This document shows, one piece after another, positions 50,400 to 63,331 of a DNA stretch of 64,000 bases. Where the stretch lies: the NCBI GenBank assembly GCA_017163975.1, contig JAFFSR010000251.1, positions 930,001 to 994,000 on the forward strand, read 5' to 3'. The notes beneath the pieces are model-generated. The model ran no database searches. It saw nothing but the letters and a program-made list of their open reading frames with translations, and was not told the DNA's origin. The stretch's first letter is position 1, and each line of letters starts with the position of its first letter. A program made the translations under genes and the position numbers. The DNA is from Anastatus disparis. Lineage: Eukaryota > Arthropoda > Insecta > Hymenoptera > Eupelmidae.

Positions 50400-51490
50400 C
50401 AGAATTGTCGAGAGGAGGCTTTTTTTGTCGACTGATGTATATATATGCACACACACACAAGATGACAGAGCGCGAGAGCGCGAGAGCCGTATAAGCGTCG
50501 AGCTCTGCAAACGTGTGTCACGATGTGTTGTATGGAAAACACACCGAAGCGAGGCGCGCTTGAACGGCTCTCTTTAGGAGGATCCTCTCTCACTCTCGTT
50601 CGCTCTCTTTCTCTTTCTTTCTCTCGGTTTTAACTGGCACGTATATAGTAAGAGCAAGGCGCACACAAACGAGAGAGAGAGCTCGTGTTCGGAATGGAAA
50701 CGCGCGCTGCTCTGCTGTATATTATTTCCCTCTCTTTCTTTTCTCTCTCTTGTATTCACATTCACGAGTCTGAATATATAAAACACACGTACATATTTTC
50801 ATATACGTATGTACATATTTACACATGCACGTATGTAAATGTGTAAAGTAGTGGGAGTAAGTAGCTTATATATATTGGCGTACTTCTCTTTGACTCTCCC
50901 AAAAACTTTCTGACTGGGCTGGCCCCGTGTCTGTTACTACTGAAGAGTTTTAGTCACGTGTGCTGCTGCTGCTGCTGCTACTGCTACTGCTACATAGCTA
51001 TAGCTCATTCTCTCTTCCTCTCTTCTTTTTCTGGCTTTTATAGTATATACGTTATGTGTATGTATATATATATATCTCAACGTTTTTTCGTTGTGCAGTA
51101 CGATCGATGAAGGGGCGCCATTCAATATACTTTTGGCATGGCTTTTTCAAAACTTTTTTTTTTCATTTGCCGAAAAAAAAAAGAAGGAAAATTCGTTTCA
51201 TACAAAAGTTGATTCGTTTGAAATGAAAAAAAAGCAGATGAGAGAGAGAAATTCTCTATATCTTTTTTTTTCTCTTAAATATCTTGTCCTCGTAGTAGTC
51301 ACGGCCAACCGGATACTTGGGATGTACATAGCTATTCTGTTTCTCTTTCTTTCTCGCTCTCTCACGCATCAGCCAAACTATTTATCTCACTCCACGCAAA
51401 CTCTCTTCCCTCCAGTCAGTACACATGGAAGTGTAAATGTAAGTGACGCGTAGGTACTTTCGTCTCTCTGCTCGCAATGTATTGCACGCT
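50400..51490. promoter_or_regulatory. Candidate promoter/enhancer island with GA/CT tracts
   Basis: This island contrasts with the AT-rich surroundings. It has GAGAGAGAGAGCTC-type runs (near 50670), long CT-rich stretches (50585-50630, 50730-50750, 51340-51365), a CTG/CTA trinucleotide run (50960-50994) and CG-rich words such as GAGCGCGAGAGCGCGAGAGC near 50470. GAGA tracts bind GAGA-type factors in insects. It could be a distal promoter of the minus-strand ZIP gene starting at 43416, but no splice link is proven. Confidence 0.35.
50960..50994. repeat. CTG/CTA trinucleotide repeat
   Basis: About eleven consecutive triplets CTG, grading into CTA/CTG alternation, inside the island at 50.4-51.5 kb. 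There is no supporting coding frame. Confidence 0.8.
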
Positions 51491-52645
51491 CGTTACTATA
51501 CGTGCTCTCTTCTCTCTCTAATTTTCTCCCTTCTACTTCAGTTATGTTTTTTCAAATTATCATCGTACCTTCTTCTGGCTGCTTTTTTTTTCTCGTTCAC
51601 AAGTTTTATTTGCAATGTTGTGCGTATATTTATTTAAAGCGAGCGTTAAAGACGAAGGAAGAGAAAAATTTTTTAATTAAGATTGCAAGCTATATTTCTT
51701 ATTTTTTTTTTGTTATTTAAACGGTTGCTTAGTAATTTTGGTTATTACACTTTTTTATATAATTTTCTGTTGCAGTTGAAAAAAAAAACTCTATACACAC
51801 AGGGAGTAATTTAAAATGATTTAAGAGTTATTTAAGTTTGCAGTTAACTAGTATTAACTTTTTTTTTTTTTTAAATTAATGGATCTTGATAATTTTTTAA
51901 ACGTATTAACTTCGCGGAGCATTATACGCATATGATAAATGTTCTTTATAATCCAAACTAAGCAACAATTCATTAGAATTATTACTGTACACTTCTACTC
52001 TAAAACAGATTATTGTGCATACTGTTGTACGATGTGTTACAGTTACAATTGTATTTTTATTATTCGCGGAACTTCAATGAGCTTTTTTTTTTTTCAAGAA
52101 ATCACCTATTTTGTAAATCTTTTTTTTTCTTATTTTAAATTGTATTTCAACAAAGTTGAATGATATTTCGTAGATTAACAATAAAGAAGATGTTTCATGA
52201 GTTTTAAATATCTTTCTCTTTTAAATCCAAATTTAAATCTTTTTGTTAAGTCAGATAAAAAATTTTTGTATTCTGGTACAATTTGATTTATTTATATGAA
52301 TGCTCCCAACTTTTTATAGATTTAGGAAATATTATTTTTATTCATATGACTAATGATAAATTTTTAAATTGCTATTAATGATTCTGATTCGTCTTTTAGC
52401 AACGAAAAGAATCTTTAGTGAAGAGAATCGAACAGAAATACGTTAGCACAGTGTGTATTTACGCAAATATAATTTCAATTATTATGCTACTATCGCATTA
52501 TGTAATAGATTACGTCAAATGTAAATAAAAAATCGTATGTCAAAAAAAAAACATTTGAATTTTTCATAATTTTAGCACAATATTTCTTTGAAACTTTAAC
52601 CCTATTAAAAATAATTCACCGTCATGACTAAAAATTTAAAACCTA

Positions 52646-52816
52646 CCCTGGAAGAAAATTGACCATATCTTAAGTATAATTGCTGGTCAACAAATGTTAA
52701 AATGACACTTATCTAGAAATTTTTTTTACATCATTTCTAGAATTTCTAGATAAGTGCCATTTTAACATTTGTTGACCAACAATTATGCCTACAATATGGT
52801 CAATTTTCTTCCAGGG
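52646..52816. mobile_element. TA-flanked MITE with near-perfect long inverted arms
   Basis: The left arm starts CCCTGGAAGAAAATTGACCA and the right arm ends with its exact reverse complement. Homology runs about 75 bp inward (AACAAATGTTAAAATG / CATTTTAACATTTGTT). TA dinucleotides flank both ends, the target duplication of Tc1/mariner elements. The low divergence of the arms suggests fairly recent insertion. Confidence 0.85.
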
Positions 52817-53575
52817 TACTCTCCTGTAAATTCAAAAAAAAAGATCATAATCTTGCTCTGAATAATGAAAGCGAAATTTCCATGTATAATTACTTCTGAC
52901 CTTCTAAAGAGTATACAAACTCGAGTATATTCAACACGAGCTCTTCTCCCCAAGCACGCATCTTTAAAAAAAAAATATGAAAATAAAAAAGATCCATCTC
53001 GTCTTCTTCCCTTAAGAATAAACATCAAGGTCGTGTGATGTGGAATACACACGCGCATCGTAGTATCGATCTTCCGCGTAAACTGCGTCTCACACGACAC
53101 CTTATTATTCACGTCTTGTTTCCCTTTGCTTCCTTCATCTTAATTCGACATGAGCGCTTCGCACTTATCAAGCATCGCGCATTCAAGACCATATGGACGC
53201 GAGCAAAACGAATGTAATGACTACTTTAGAAATAATTCCAAGTGCTCAAATCTACTTAACTCGTATTACGGTTAATCGAGTTCAACTGGCCTGCATCACC
53301 TGCGCCTTTAAAATTTTATTTTAGTTTTTAAGAATTTGCGAGGATCCGCTATGATGGAATTAACTTTTCCTTTCGACAATTTATTTAGATTTGAGATTTT
53401 AGTCAGCGCTATTCGTAAAATGAATTTTAATTGAGACGATTAATGTAACAAATAGTATAATATGAACTTTTCTATTTATTAAATTATAAAATAAATTATG
53501 AATTTTAAAATAATTGATCAGATGTAATATTTTGATTTATGAATTCTGAATTTTCTAAAAAAAAGAAAAAATTCA

Positions 53576-53818
53576 GAACTAGAAAAACATTCTAGTAAAA
53601 ATTACAATAGTTTAACGCAAAGTTTTCACAGACTGTCATTACAACTAAAAATTATTATAGCAGATATTAAAATTTACAAGAAATACAATAAAAACTTTTG
53701 TGTTTCTAGTGAATTACACGATAAACTATGGTTATTTTTGGATACAATGGTAGTCTATGACAACTTTATTTTAAAATATTATAATTTTTACTAGAACATT
53801 TTTGTCCACGTAACAATA
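53576..53818. repeat. MITE-like inverted-repeat element, family A copy 2
   Basis: The ends (ACATTCTAGTAAAAATTACA; reverse complement near 53790-53818) are inverted, and internal motifs (CACAGACTGTCATTACA, AATTTACAAGA, GACAACTTTATTTTAAA) match the element at 315-548 in the same order. Confidence 0.7.
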
Positions 53819-56800
53819 TTTTTAAATATTTTTTTTTAAGTTAAAAAATAAAGAATTATCAGCGTGAACATCCAATAACATATTCCCTTTAGCTTCAGTA
53901 GCATATCTAAAATCTGCGGTTTTTTTTATCTTTCCTCATTTGTATGGATAAACTTGTTTGACCTCAGAAAATAATTTTAACCTTTTCTACTTATTGATTT
54001 TCTACTTTATATTTTTAGTTTTGAAATGTACATAACGCTAACTGACATTAGTTTATAAATAAACAAAATATTTATAAATCATATCATCAGAATATATTAT
54101 ATGATAAAAAATATTTTTTTAAATCCTCAATTAAAAAACCTTCATTCTAATAAAAGCATAATAAAAAATACAAGTGTTGAAAAAAAGAACCTTCCGACGA
54201 AAGTATGAAATTCGGCAAACCTAAATTTGCTACTACTAGACAGATCATTAAAACTTGAGTATTAGAAAATCCGTGGCAAGAGAAGCTTGATTCGCGTGTG
54301 CAGAAAAGCCAGTATATAAAACACACGCCTTGCTCAATCGAGCTGTGCACACACAAGTTTTTTTAGTATATAAACTGAAAAGCTTAAAGGTACAAAGCGA
54401 AAGTAGAGCAACGTTGACGATGTATATATATATATATGCGTGTGCTCCAAACTTTCGTGATTCATTGCCGTTCATCTCATTTTTATGCTCTTGTTTATAC
54501 GGCCACGGAGATGAAAATGCTCGGGACAAAATTTACGTCTTGATTCGCGTATCGAAAAAATAAGTCAAAACACGAGCGCGTGAAAATTATTGCAATTATA
54601 CGTACAATATTACATTGTATACGTAATAAGGCATGCATTTTATTTGAATTGTTAACCAAGTATTCACCAAGAGAATGCATATGGAAGTTTAATAAAAAAA
54701 ATTATATTTTTTTTTGAAAACGCTTTAAGAGATTTACGATGTGTGAGCTAAAGCGCAGTAAAAAAAAAATAACGAGATAAATATACCGAGCGATACTGAT
54801 GAAGTTCGATTAATTACATTTTATTGCAAATATTTTTCTTCGCTTCACTTATCTTTTTTGTTGATTTTTATATACAAGATAATTTTACGTGATTAAAAAG
54901 GTTTGATTTTTCAAATAAAATTTTTATATTTTAAAATTTTTTATTTTATTAAACGTTAAAAATTGAGATAACAAAATACTATGTCTAACTTTATCCACTA
55001 GAATATGAAAAAAAGAGATGAAAATAAAAATGTTGAAATTGACAGGTTTTATTATTTAAAATTTGATAACTGATAAATTTTGAAGGAAAAAAAAGTAAAA
55101 ATTTTTATTGATCAAGATTGAAATATCTTATTTTGGGTGAGGCCCTCAATTTATCCATAATTAAATAAAAAAAGCTTCATCGTTTTCAGAGCATATCTCC
55201 GATAAACAAGATAAACGCAACATGATTCACAAATATAGATAAAAATGACAAAAACAACACAATAATAGAAAAATTTTAACAGAAAGCTATTGAAAAACTC
55301 TGGTATTGATCTATGAATAACACAATGCCACAGTTCAAAGCCACACTGCACACGATCAACCGACTTTTATTTATCCTGCTGCTTAACACCGTTATTTATA
55401 ATTTCATCTTTTTTTTTTCATTTTTTTTTTTTTTTCTTTTTTAAACAACAATAAAATTCAATTAATCGATATTATGACGCGTCAGCGTCGCGTGTACGTT
55501 TATATATATGTTTACCGTTAAATGCATAACGGCAAACAAAATTGTTATATGTACCGGCGACGTACCATTCAACTTTTTAACAATATGTGTCACATTTATT
55601 TCAACGAAACAAAGGATATTACTACAATGAAATAGTAAAATTATATATATAGGGATCTGCTAACGGTGAATAATTTTCAATCGGGAAAAAACGTTTAATA
55701 CTTATGAATTATTAACTATCAATTAGCTGCTAGTTTAATTTTGCATGATTTTATGACTGAAAGTTTAATTATTCTATTTTAGCGTGCATTGTCATTATAA
55801 AACAAAACACTTTGTTTAAAATTTTTAAAGATGTTTTAAGAATAATAGTATTCAAAATGATACCTTTTTTTTAAATACATAGTACGAAAATTGTTAATGA
55901 TATGCTTTTACATTTGTAATAAAGATATTTAATTTTTTTAATGTCACATGTCACGTTTCTAAACTCAGAACAATAAAAATAATTAAAATTCATTTTTTTA
56001 AACTAATTACAAACAATGAATGTACGTTAATTAAAAGTGATTAAATTTTGTATACATCGTATATATCAAAATAAAAATAATGAATATAATTAAAATGTTT
56101 TAATTCATTAAAATGTAAACATGAAAAAAATATTTTTTTTATAAATAACTACAATCTTTTTCTTTGTTTGTCACGTTTATAAATAATAATTACAACAATT
56201 ATTAACAAAATAATTAACAAAAAGAGAGATTTGCACGTTTATTTACATTGTGAAAAAATTTGAAAACACAACTGCAAATTAACAAGATAAGATAGTTTAA
56301 ATGATGTTTTTTTTTTAAATTTAATTCAAATCTAAATCAAGAGTAATGGCCGGTATTTAATTAAATAAGTAAGCAGAATTAAACATTTCTAAGACATTTC
56401 ACTTGAATGCCTGATATACGATAAAGCTTGATTTCTAAAGTTTCTAAAAAATTGTCTCGCGATTACGCCAAAATTTTAGCTTTCGACGTTTGTTAAGAAA
56501 AAAAAAACAGCAACAACAACAAGTTTGTAAAAAAAAAGAAGAATCAACGCTACTTACAAAAAAATTCTTTTTAATTAACGCAAACGTGACAATAAGCGTT
56601 AATGAGATTTTTTTTCAACAACTAAAAGTTATGTTAACTCGTATCGCTACAATAGTTGCAAATATATAATAAAAAAAAAAGGGAAAACTCGTCATAAAAA
56701 TTTAAAAGATCAAGAGGCGCGTGACTTAACGTCGAGCGATGATAAAATGAAAATACGAATAAGAAAAAAAAACATACAAGACAAGAGTCACGAGGTGTAA

Positions 56801-57753
56801 TTTCTCTCCGTGTGGCTTATGTCCACTCGTTTATAAGAGCGCCACAGGTGAACACTTATCTGTGTTATTAGGTCAATCCTTAGGTGCCTTTCTACCCTGA
56901 TATGTATATATATGTATATGTATATGTATATATAAATATACAAAAGTATATACATTCACTCTCGTGAAAAGATCAGGCTTCTTAGTGAAGGTATATAAAG
57001 AAAAACTCGTATTATACATATACCGCATGACCAAGCGAGAGCGTACATTGAACCTTTTTTTGTATTATATGTATTACATGTATATATAGTCATAAACGTA
57101 CACAATTCTTATAGCTTGTGCTTTTTATTTTTTGATAAAGAGACGCTGATAAGGAATCAGCGACAAGTTTTCTCTTTTTCACTTTTTCTCTCATTTTTTT
57201 TTGTCTTTTGTTTTCATCGCCAAGTAAAAGTGGCACTGGATTGGATACACGATAGTCCTTGCTTCAAGGATTAGTTCAAAGAGTGTTTTATAAGATTTGA
57301 GTTAAAGTATTTGCTGTGGTTTTTTAGAAAATCTATTGTTTCGTCGATATTTATAGAATTTTTTTAGGTTTGAAAAACAATCTATGAAAAAAAGGTATAC
57401 ACAAGTCATTAGCTTCACCGAACTGTATATAGTTTAGAAATTTTTTCTTATGCTATTTGAAACTTTCAAAATTATTCAAATTGCTTTCAATTCCGTTTAC
57501 TTTTACAGTTATAGTGATCGATCATGGACAATAATATGTGTTCCACAATTTCATTTGTAATTAATGTACTATTTACAAAAAGAATTTTAAAAAATAATCA
57601 CAAAATTTTTAACTGAAATTTAGGAGCAATTTTTTTTAGATTTAAAGTCATTATAAAATAAAAAAATTTACTTTTGTATCTTTAATTTTTTGTAGTATCG
57701 AAATACAGCGCGAATAATTTTATAGAACTTATGTATTATAATATATGGCGAGC

Positions 57754-57961
57754 CGGTTAGTGGCTCAGTCGGTAGAGCGTTGGATTTGTAATCTCGGGGC
57801 TCTGAGTTCGAATCCCGTTCTCGGCAGCCAATTGATACAAGCACCACTGTACGTTACATGTGCTGAAGTTCACAAAACACACTTACGAGCTCCGTCGCTG
57901 ATTAGCATTACAAAATAGCATAAATATAGCGACGTTAAAGAAGAGGAAAAAAAAAAAAAAT
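57754..57961 (+). repeat. tRNA-derived SINE with poly(A) tail
   Basis: The head looks like a tRNA: A box TGGCTCAGTCGG (57761-57772), B box GTTCGAATC (57806-57814), and TGT at the anticodon position (57787-57789), suggesting a tRNA-Thr origin. The acceptor and anticodon stems pair poorly, so it is unlikely to be a working tRNA. A tRNA-unrelated body (GAGCTCCGTCGCTGATTAGC, ATAAATATAGCGACG) follows and ends in an A run at 57948-57961. Head and body are both shared with 19700-20108, which supports a SINE family. Confidence 0.72.
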
Positions 57962-58394
57962 AGTATATGGAAAATAATGCATTATTGTTACAAATTTATG
58001 TTAGATCATTTTTTTCCTATACAATATGCAAACACATTAATCAAATATATAATAATAAAGTGGTTGCATTGAGTTTATTAAATAAAATTTTTAACGACTT
58101 ACAAAAATATCAGATATTTATGATTGCTAATGGAAATATATACAAAATTGTAAAATAATGTCAAAATAATTCTAAATTTTGTGCACATAATGCAAGTTCT
58201 CTTAATTTACTTAAGTGTGTGAAGGAAATTGATTGACAGATGAGCTTTTTTTATTACCAATATTTTTCAACCCTAAATAATTTATATTAATATTAATTTT
58301 ACGTACGCTGGTTTGTAGCGGTTGCAAGAGGGAGACAAGTATACAACTTATAGAATGCACCAGCAGAAAAAAATGTACAATTGCTTTGATGGGG

Positions 58395-58470
58395 AATGGC
58401 TTATTTGGTTGAGCGTTTGTCTTGGATGCAATTGACCTGAGTTTCGACCATTGTCGTGGCCAGTTGTCTC
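58395..58470 (+). repeat. Second tRNA-like relic (SINE head or tRNA pseudogene)
   Basis: The A-box-like TGGCTTATTTGGTTGAGC is followed at normal spacing by the B-box-like GAGTTTCGACC. The flanking stem does not close properly and no CCA-proximal acceptor pairing is seen, so it is probably a degenerate retroposed tRNA-like sequence. Confidence 0.45.
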
Positions 58471-61400
58471 TGCTCTTTTTAAAATTTAATTATACTACAA
58501 TATAATTCTATTACATATATACACTAAAGATATAAAAGAAAAGTTTGAAAACTAAAAACTAAAGATATTTATTTATGATTCATACTATTGAAAAATCTTG
58601 ACTGTATCTGCATTGTCCTGCGTAATTACGGTGATTATTTCGTGCGGACGAAAAATAAAAACAAAACAATTAAAATATCTAAAGGTACATTGCAGCAAGA
58701 CAGTATGGCTTTTGTCTGTGAAATGGGATCACCTGACATTGGGAAATCATAAAATTTTATAAGAGAGCGCTCGAATCAGACAGTGCTTTAAATTAATTTG
58801 GTCTTTTTATTTATACATAACAAATAATTTTAAAATTTTATACAAAAGCTATTCTTGCCCACGAAAAAGTTCGAAAAACTTTTTAATCAACCAATTGCGC
58901 TAACTCTACACGTGAATCCAAACAATTTTTTCGAAATTTCATGTAACTTTCTATACCAGCCGTTTTACTGTAACACCTTTTTTTCCTTGACAATTTCTTT
59001 TTGTGTATAGGTTACTGAACCCAAGTACACACACATTGCTTAGTAAGAACTCGTTTTTAAACGTTCAGATCAACGTAAGATAATTATAATCTTATCTTAT
59101 TAATGTTATTAAACTAATTTTAAAAAAAGTATTAATAAAATTTATACAATTATACGCTGATTTAGACATTTTAATCATCTGAAATTTAGTATATATATTA
59201 TCAAATTTTATAAAGATTAATCTTTATAAAGTGCGTCTGTGAAGAAAATATTTACGTTTCAAAGAAGAAATATCATACAAACTGAATTACGGAATGAAGA
59301 ATTTGCAATTTTGCATGTTACGAGCATTGAAATCTCGATTTTCATAGCTTAAATTTTTCAATTTTTTGGTAATTCATACATAATTAGAAATGATGATTTA
59401 TCCAGTCATATCCCAGCTCATAGTCATGACATTGAATTTATACTCCGGACCAATTTTCAACTTATTGCAGATTACGTAAATTGCCATAATGGCACGTATA
59501 CATATACATATATGTAGAATGCGGCGCGTATAATAATGATGAAATTTCCTGCGGATTTTCTATTGCGTGTTTCGCATGGCTCATAATAGCAAATGTATAA
59601 ACTCTTTCAGAACTAATTTCACTGGCACACGCTTTTTTTTCGCCTGGCGTCTCTAGTTTCTTATGGTAACTGTTCACTTGCACGTTATCATGCACTGAGA
59701 AGTATATAGTTAAGTCTAATATGTTGTATTGATTATTAATGTTAAATTAAAACGAAAGTCAAATTGTTTGCAAGTATTTGCATTAAATATCGTATTAATA
59801 ATCAAAGTCGCGAAAAAGACTTTAATTATAATCTTAATATTTGATACTTTTTTAGATATAAGTTTGATTTTTGTGTAATTTATTTTCGTTGCATATATAT
59901 TGTAAGATTATTATTATGTATATGTCAATATTTTAATAAATTGAAAAAAAATCTTCGATAAATTATGTTTATAATGTATCAATTTATTATAAGTCTACCG
60001 TTGTTCTATAAAGTAAGTTAATATACGAATATTTTTAGCTCAATGGTATACTTATTTCAGTATTCTTTAGATGGATTTTTAACAAAATTTTTGAAGTATT
60101 TTTTTGTAACAATTTTGTCATTGAATTCACGACTCAATAATTTTTTTATTCGAAATTGCTCTAAATGTACTTGAATATTTTTGAAGGTATGGTGGTTTTA
60201 TTACTTAGGTATGCTTTCTTAGGCAGCACTGCAATAAAAATTGCTTAATTTCCAATCAGCCCAAAGTGGACCATTAAAAATTCAAGTATAGATTGAGCAA
60301 CATGTCGTCCAGTTCATTGAAATTACGAAAATAAATAATTACAGATCAAACATTACTTTTAAAATTAAAATCAACAAAGAGAAATTGATCCTATTTTTTT
60401 TATGACTGTTTCATTAAAAATCCATTTCCCTTTTATGTATACCGATCGTATAATTATTTATAGTATTGTAACTTTAACATCCATAAATAAAATAATAAAA
60501 ATTTGTAATTATGCAAAAAAAGAGCAATTGTAACGAAAGTTAGTTTCCATGAAATTAGCTGTGAAAATGTAATTAAATTTTGAAATAATTGTCAATAAAC
60601 GCAAACGCGCATATAAAAAAAAAAGTCCACCCACCTTTTTATCATAGCATTTCCGGCAAATAAATCACAATTATGATTAAGAGACAGCGGAGAGACGAAA
60701 GAGAAGAAAAGTGATAACCGTAATTTATTAAAGGCATAAAGGACAATAAAAGTGTCTTGATCTCGTAAGCAGAAAATAAATCAGGAAAAAAACACTTAGA
60801 GCGCAAAGAGCAAACCAATTTCATAACGAATTGTTACAGCTGCAGTAAGACTTATTATCCCCATCACTCATAATCTTGGCTTCAGCGCGCGTGTGCCTCT
60901 TTGAAGAAGAAGAGAAAAAAAGAACTAAATAAAAAAATAAACAAAGAGTGTACATAATACCCGCGAATGGTTTATTTCCTGCTCGAATTTTTCAGTTTCG
61001 GTATATCTTGGCTGTTATAAGTTTGAGAAGAAAAAAAAATGAAGCAAGAAAATTATGCGCTAAAGATGCTAAGATTATGATTCACTCGCTAATTGGTCAT
61101 GCTTAAGACGCTTCGAGCATTAGTTAACGAATAATGAATATTACCCGATAGTTTTTTTTCTTTTAAAATATGTAAAAAAAATAATATTGCGTCGAATTAG
61201 CGAGCGCTCTCGTGACGTTGATTTTTTGTTTAAAATTCTTTTTCGTCTCGCGTTAGTAGATTGGGTCAAGCTTCATTTGTTATTCAGCTAACGTAAGATA
61301 CTGTATACACAACAACCGAATTCCAGCTACGAGGTATTCATCTTCAAGTTTTTGGGAAATACCCTGAAATGGTTGTATGTAGGTATACGTGCTTGATGAT

Positions 61401-62622
61401 TACTCGGAGAAACGGTTTTTTGCGTATCAAACTATTTTTTTTTTTAGTTTTTGCGTGCATGCTTTTTTACATGTATGTTACATTTACGCCTTTTATCTCG
61501 TAATCGTTATGGGCTATAAAATGTTTTGCATAGTCACTTAATGATGGATTAGATGTAGTGAATGAACTGGTCACGCTTTTTTATCGTTGCAATTAGTCAA
61601 TATTAAAAAATTATCGTTTTCGCTTATATACTGTTTAATTTAGAATGACATAACATAAGATCCAAAGTTTAATGGAACACGGGTTACCCAGAGTAAACTC
61701 ATTATATTTGAGTTGTTTAATTGTTAATTTATTATAGTAAAATTAACAAAATTAACTTCTGTATTAAATTTATCGGGAGCAAAAAAAAATGACAAAGAGT
61801 ATTGTTGTCTGACTAGAAATGCCTGTTTCCACTTTTCAACTTTTATATTATATTATTTCAACTTTTAAATTAATATTTTTCTAGTAATTATTTCATTAAA
61901 TAAATTTAGAAATAATCATCTCGAGTAAAGGCGTTAACACCAAAAAATTTAATGAAAACTGTAAAATCAAAATAAAAAAAAATTATTTTTCTACAGAATA
62001 TTTGTATGTATTGAATAATCTATTTTCTCATAACTCAAGGCTTAATCATTATTTAAGCTCGTAACTTTGATGTAGGTTAACATCTTCAACAATTACATTT
62101 TTTAATAGCAATCCGTTATTTATATTTACAAATAATTTAACAATTACTATCGAGAAGTAATACAATTATTTAGTAATAATGTCAATAACATTTTCAATTG
62201 ACTCATGTTTAAGGACAATTGTCTGTGATCATTATTTTTTTTTTTCAATATCTAATACTTAATAATAAAGACTCATTTTATATTAAGGTTATGTTTGCTC
62301 AGTCGCATTATCATATCCCAATGGATGAATAATAACTGATTTCGCAATATTTACTTGCGATCATTTTCTCGCTATACACTGCAAACGACGCGTTCTACTT
62401 TATAGTTTATTCACACGGTAGTAGCCATGTACATATAACGTGTGCATGTTATATTACCGATAAACTCCGGTATATCTGCAGTTTACTTTTATTTTTTTTT
62501 TTAATCTTCTTTTTAATCTTAATAGGCTGATGCGCTACTTCATTATTATTCGATAAATTTTAAAATTTAAGATCGTCTTATCGGGTATATATAGAAAAAA
62601 AATGGATGTAATTAATAAATAT

Positions 62623-63331
62623 TTATTTGTTGTACTTACTTAAGATTTGGAGTCCAAACATCACTGCGAAGCCAAGTATTATCGATAAATACTGCAGCAA
62701 ACCTTTGCGATGTTTGTGCAAAATCTCGAAAAATACAACGTACAACAGAGTTCCGGATGCGAGACCCTGAAACAATTTTTTTTTTTTTTTTTATAAAACT
62801 ACTTCAACTGATTGAATTACAAATATGGATTTATAAATAGAATGTGTTTACACCTTGTTTATGCTTTCATGCGAGTAAATAATTATAGTTTACTGTTATA
62901 AATTGAAAAAATTTCTTTTTTATGATATTATTAATAAAAATAATAAATTTTTTAAATTCCTAAATTAATAAAAATATTTTTTTTTTATACAGATTACTGT
63001 ATTATTTTATGAATTTGTATTGAGTTATAAATATACATTAAATTGCAACATTTATTAATCTCACATTGCTCCTTAAATAATAATAATAAATTTCAAAGAA
63101 ACAATTAACATATTTAAACTGACCTGCAAGGCTACAGCAGCGGGTCCACTAGCGGCAGCGCTATTACCGCCAATGAGTATCATACCAATGCCAATACCCA
63201 ATGGCGATACAACGGCAAACATGCACACGTAAATGTAGCTCAGGATGGTTTTGGTGCGCGATGTCGTTAATTCAACGCCTATGCAAAATGCAATGATAAA
63301 CTTGTGAGCTGCTACTGCGCCGAACATGTAC
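62623..63331 (-). CDS. Second ZIP zinc transporter, 3' part (5' exons beyond the window)
   Basis: Two minus-strand exons: 63331-63124, then 62766-62640 or 62623. The first encodes AAHKFIIAFCIGVEL (helix 5 with its metal-site His) and SPLGIGIGMILIGG. The second encodes GLASGTLLYVVFFEIL and QYLSIILGFAVMFGLQI, the last two helices. Sequence and order match the neighbouring ZIP gene (GMAAGTLLYVVFFEVL, LMLGLQIA), so the two are same-strand paralogs. The last helix ends at a GTAAGT donor at the same codon and phase as in the neighbour. Unspliced, the frame ends SKYNK at 62623; a downstream tail exon may exist but I could not find one. The remaining 5' exons must lie above 63331. Confidence 0.85.

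Larger units (their letters stand above)
43417..62622. other. Long gene-poor interval between the two ZIP genes
   Basis: About 19 kb in which I find no conserved coding exon on either strand. It contains a 23-base or longer A run near 44028-44050, a GC- and CT/GA-rich island at about 50400-51490, a MITE (52646-52816), a family A repeat (53576-53818), a tRNA-derived SINE (57754-57961), a second tRNA-like relic (58395-58470), and smaller less-AT-rich islands near 53030-53225, 54240-54560, 56800-57240, 59460-59700 and 60610-61620. These may be 5' exons or enhancers of the ZIP genes, or noncoding transcripts; sequence alone does not say. Confidence 0.45.

Noticed and set aside
57754..57829. Functional tRNA-Thr gene
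   Set aside because: A and B boxes are fine, but the acceptor and anticodon stems mispair and the sequence continues into a repeated body with poly(A), so a SINE is the better reading.
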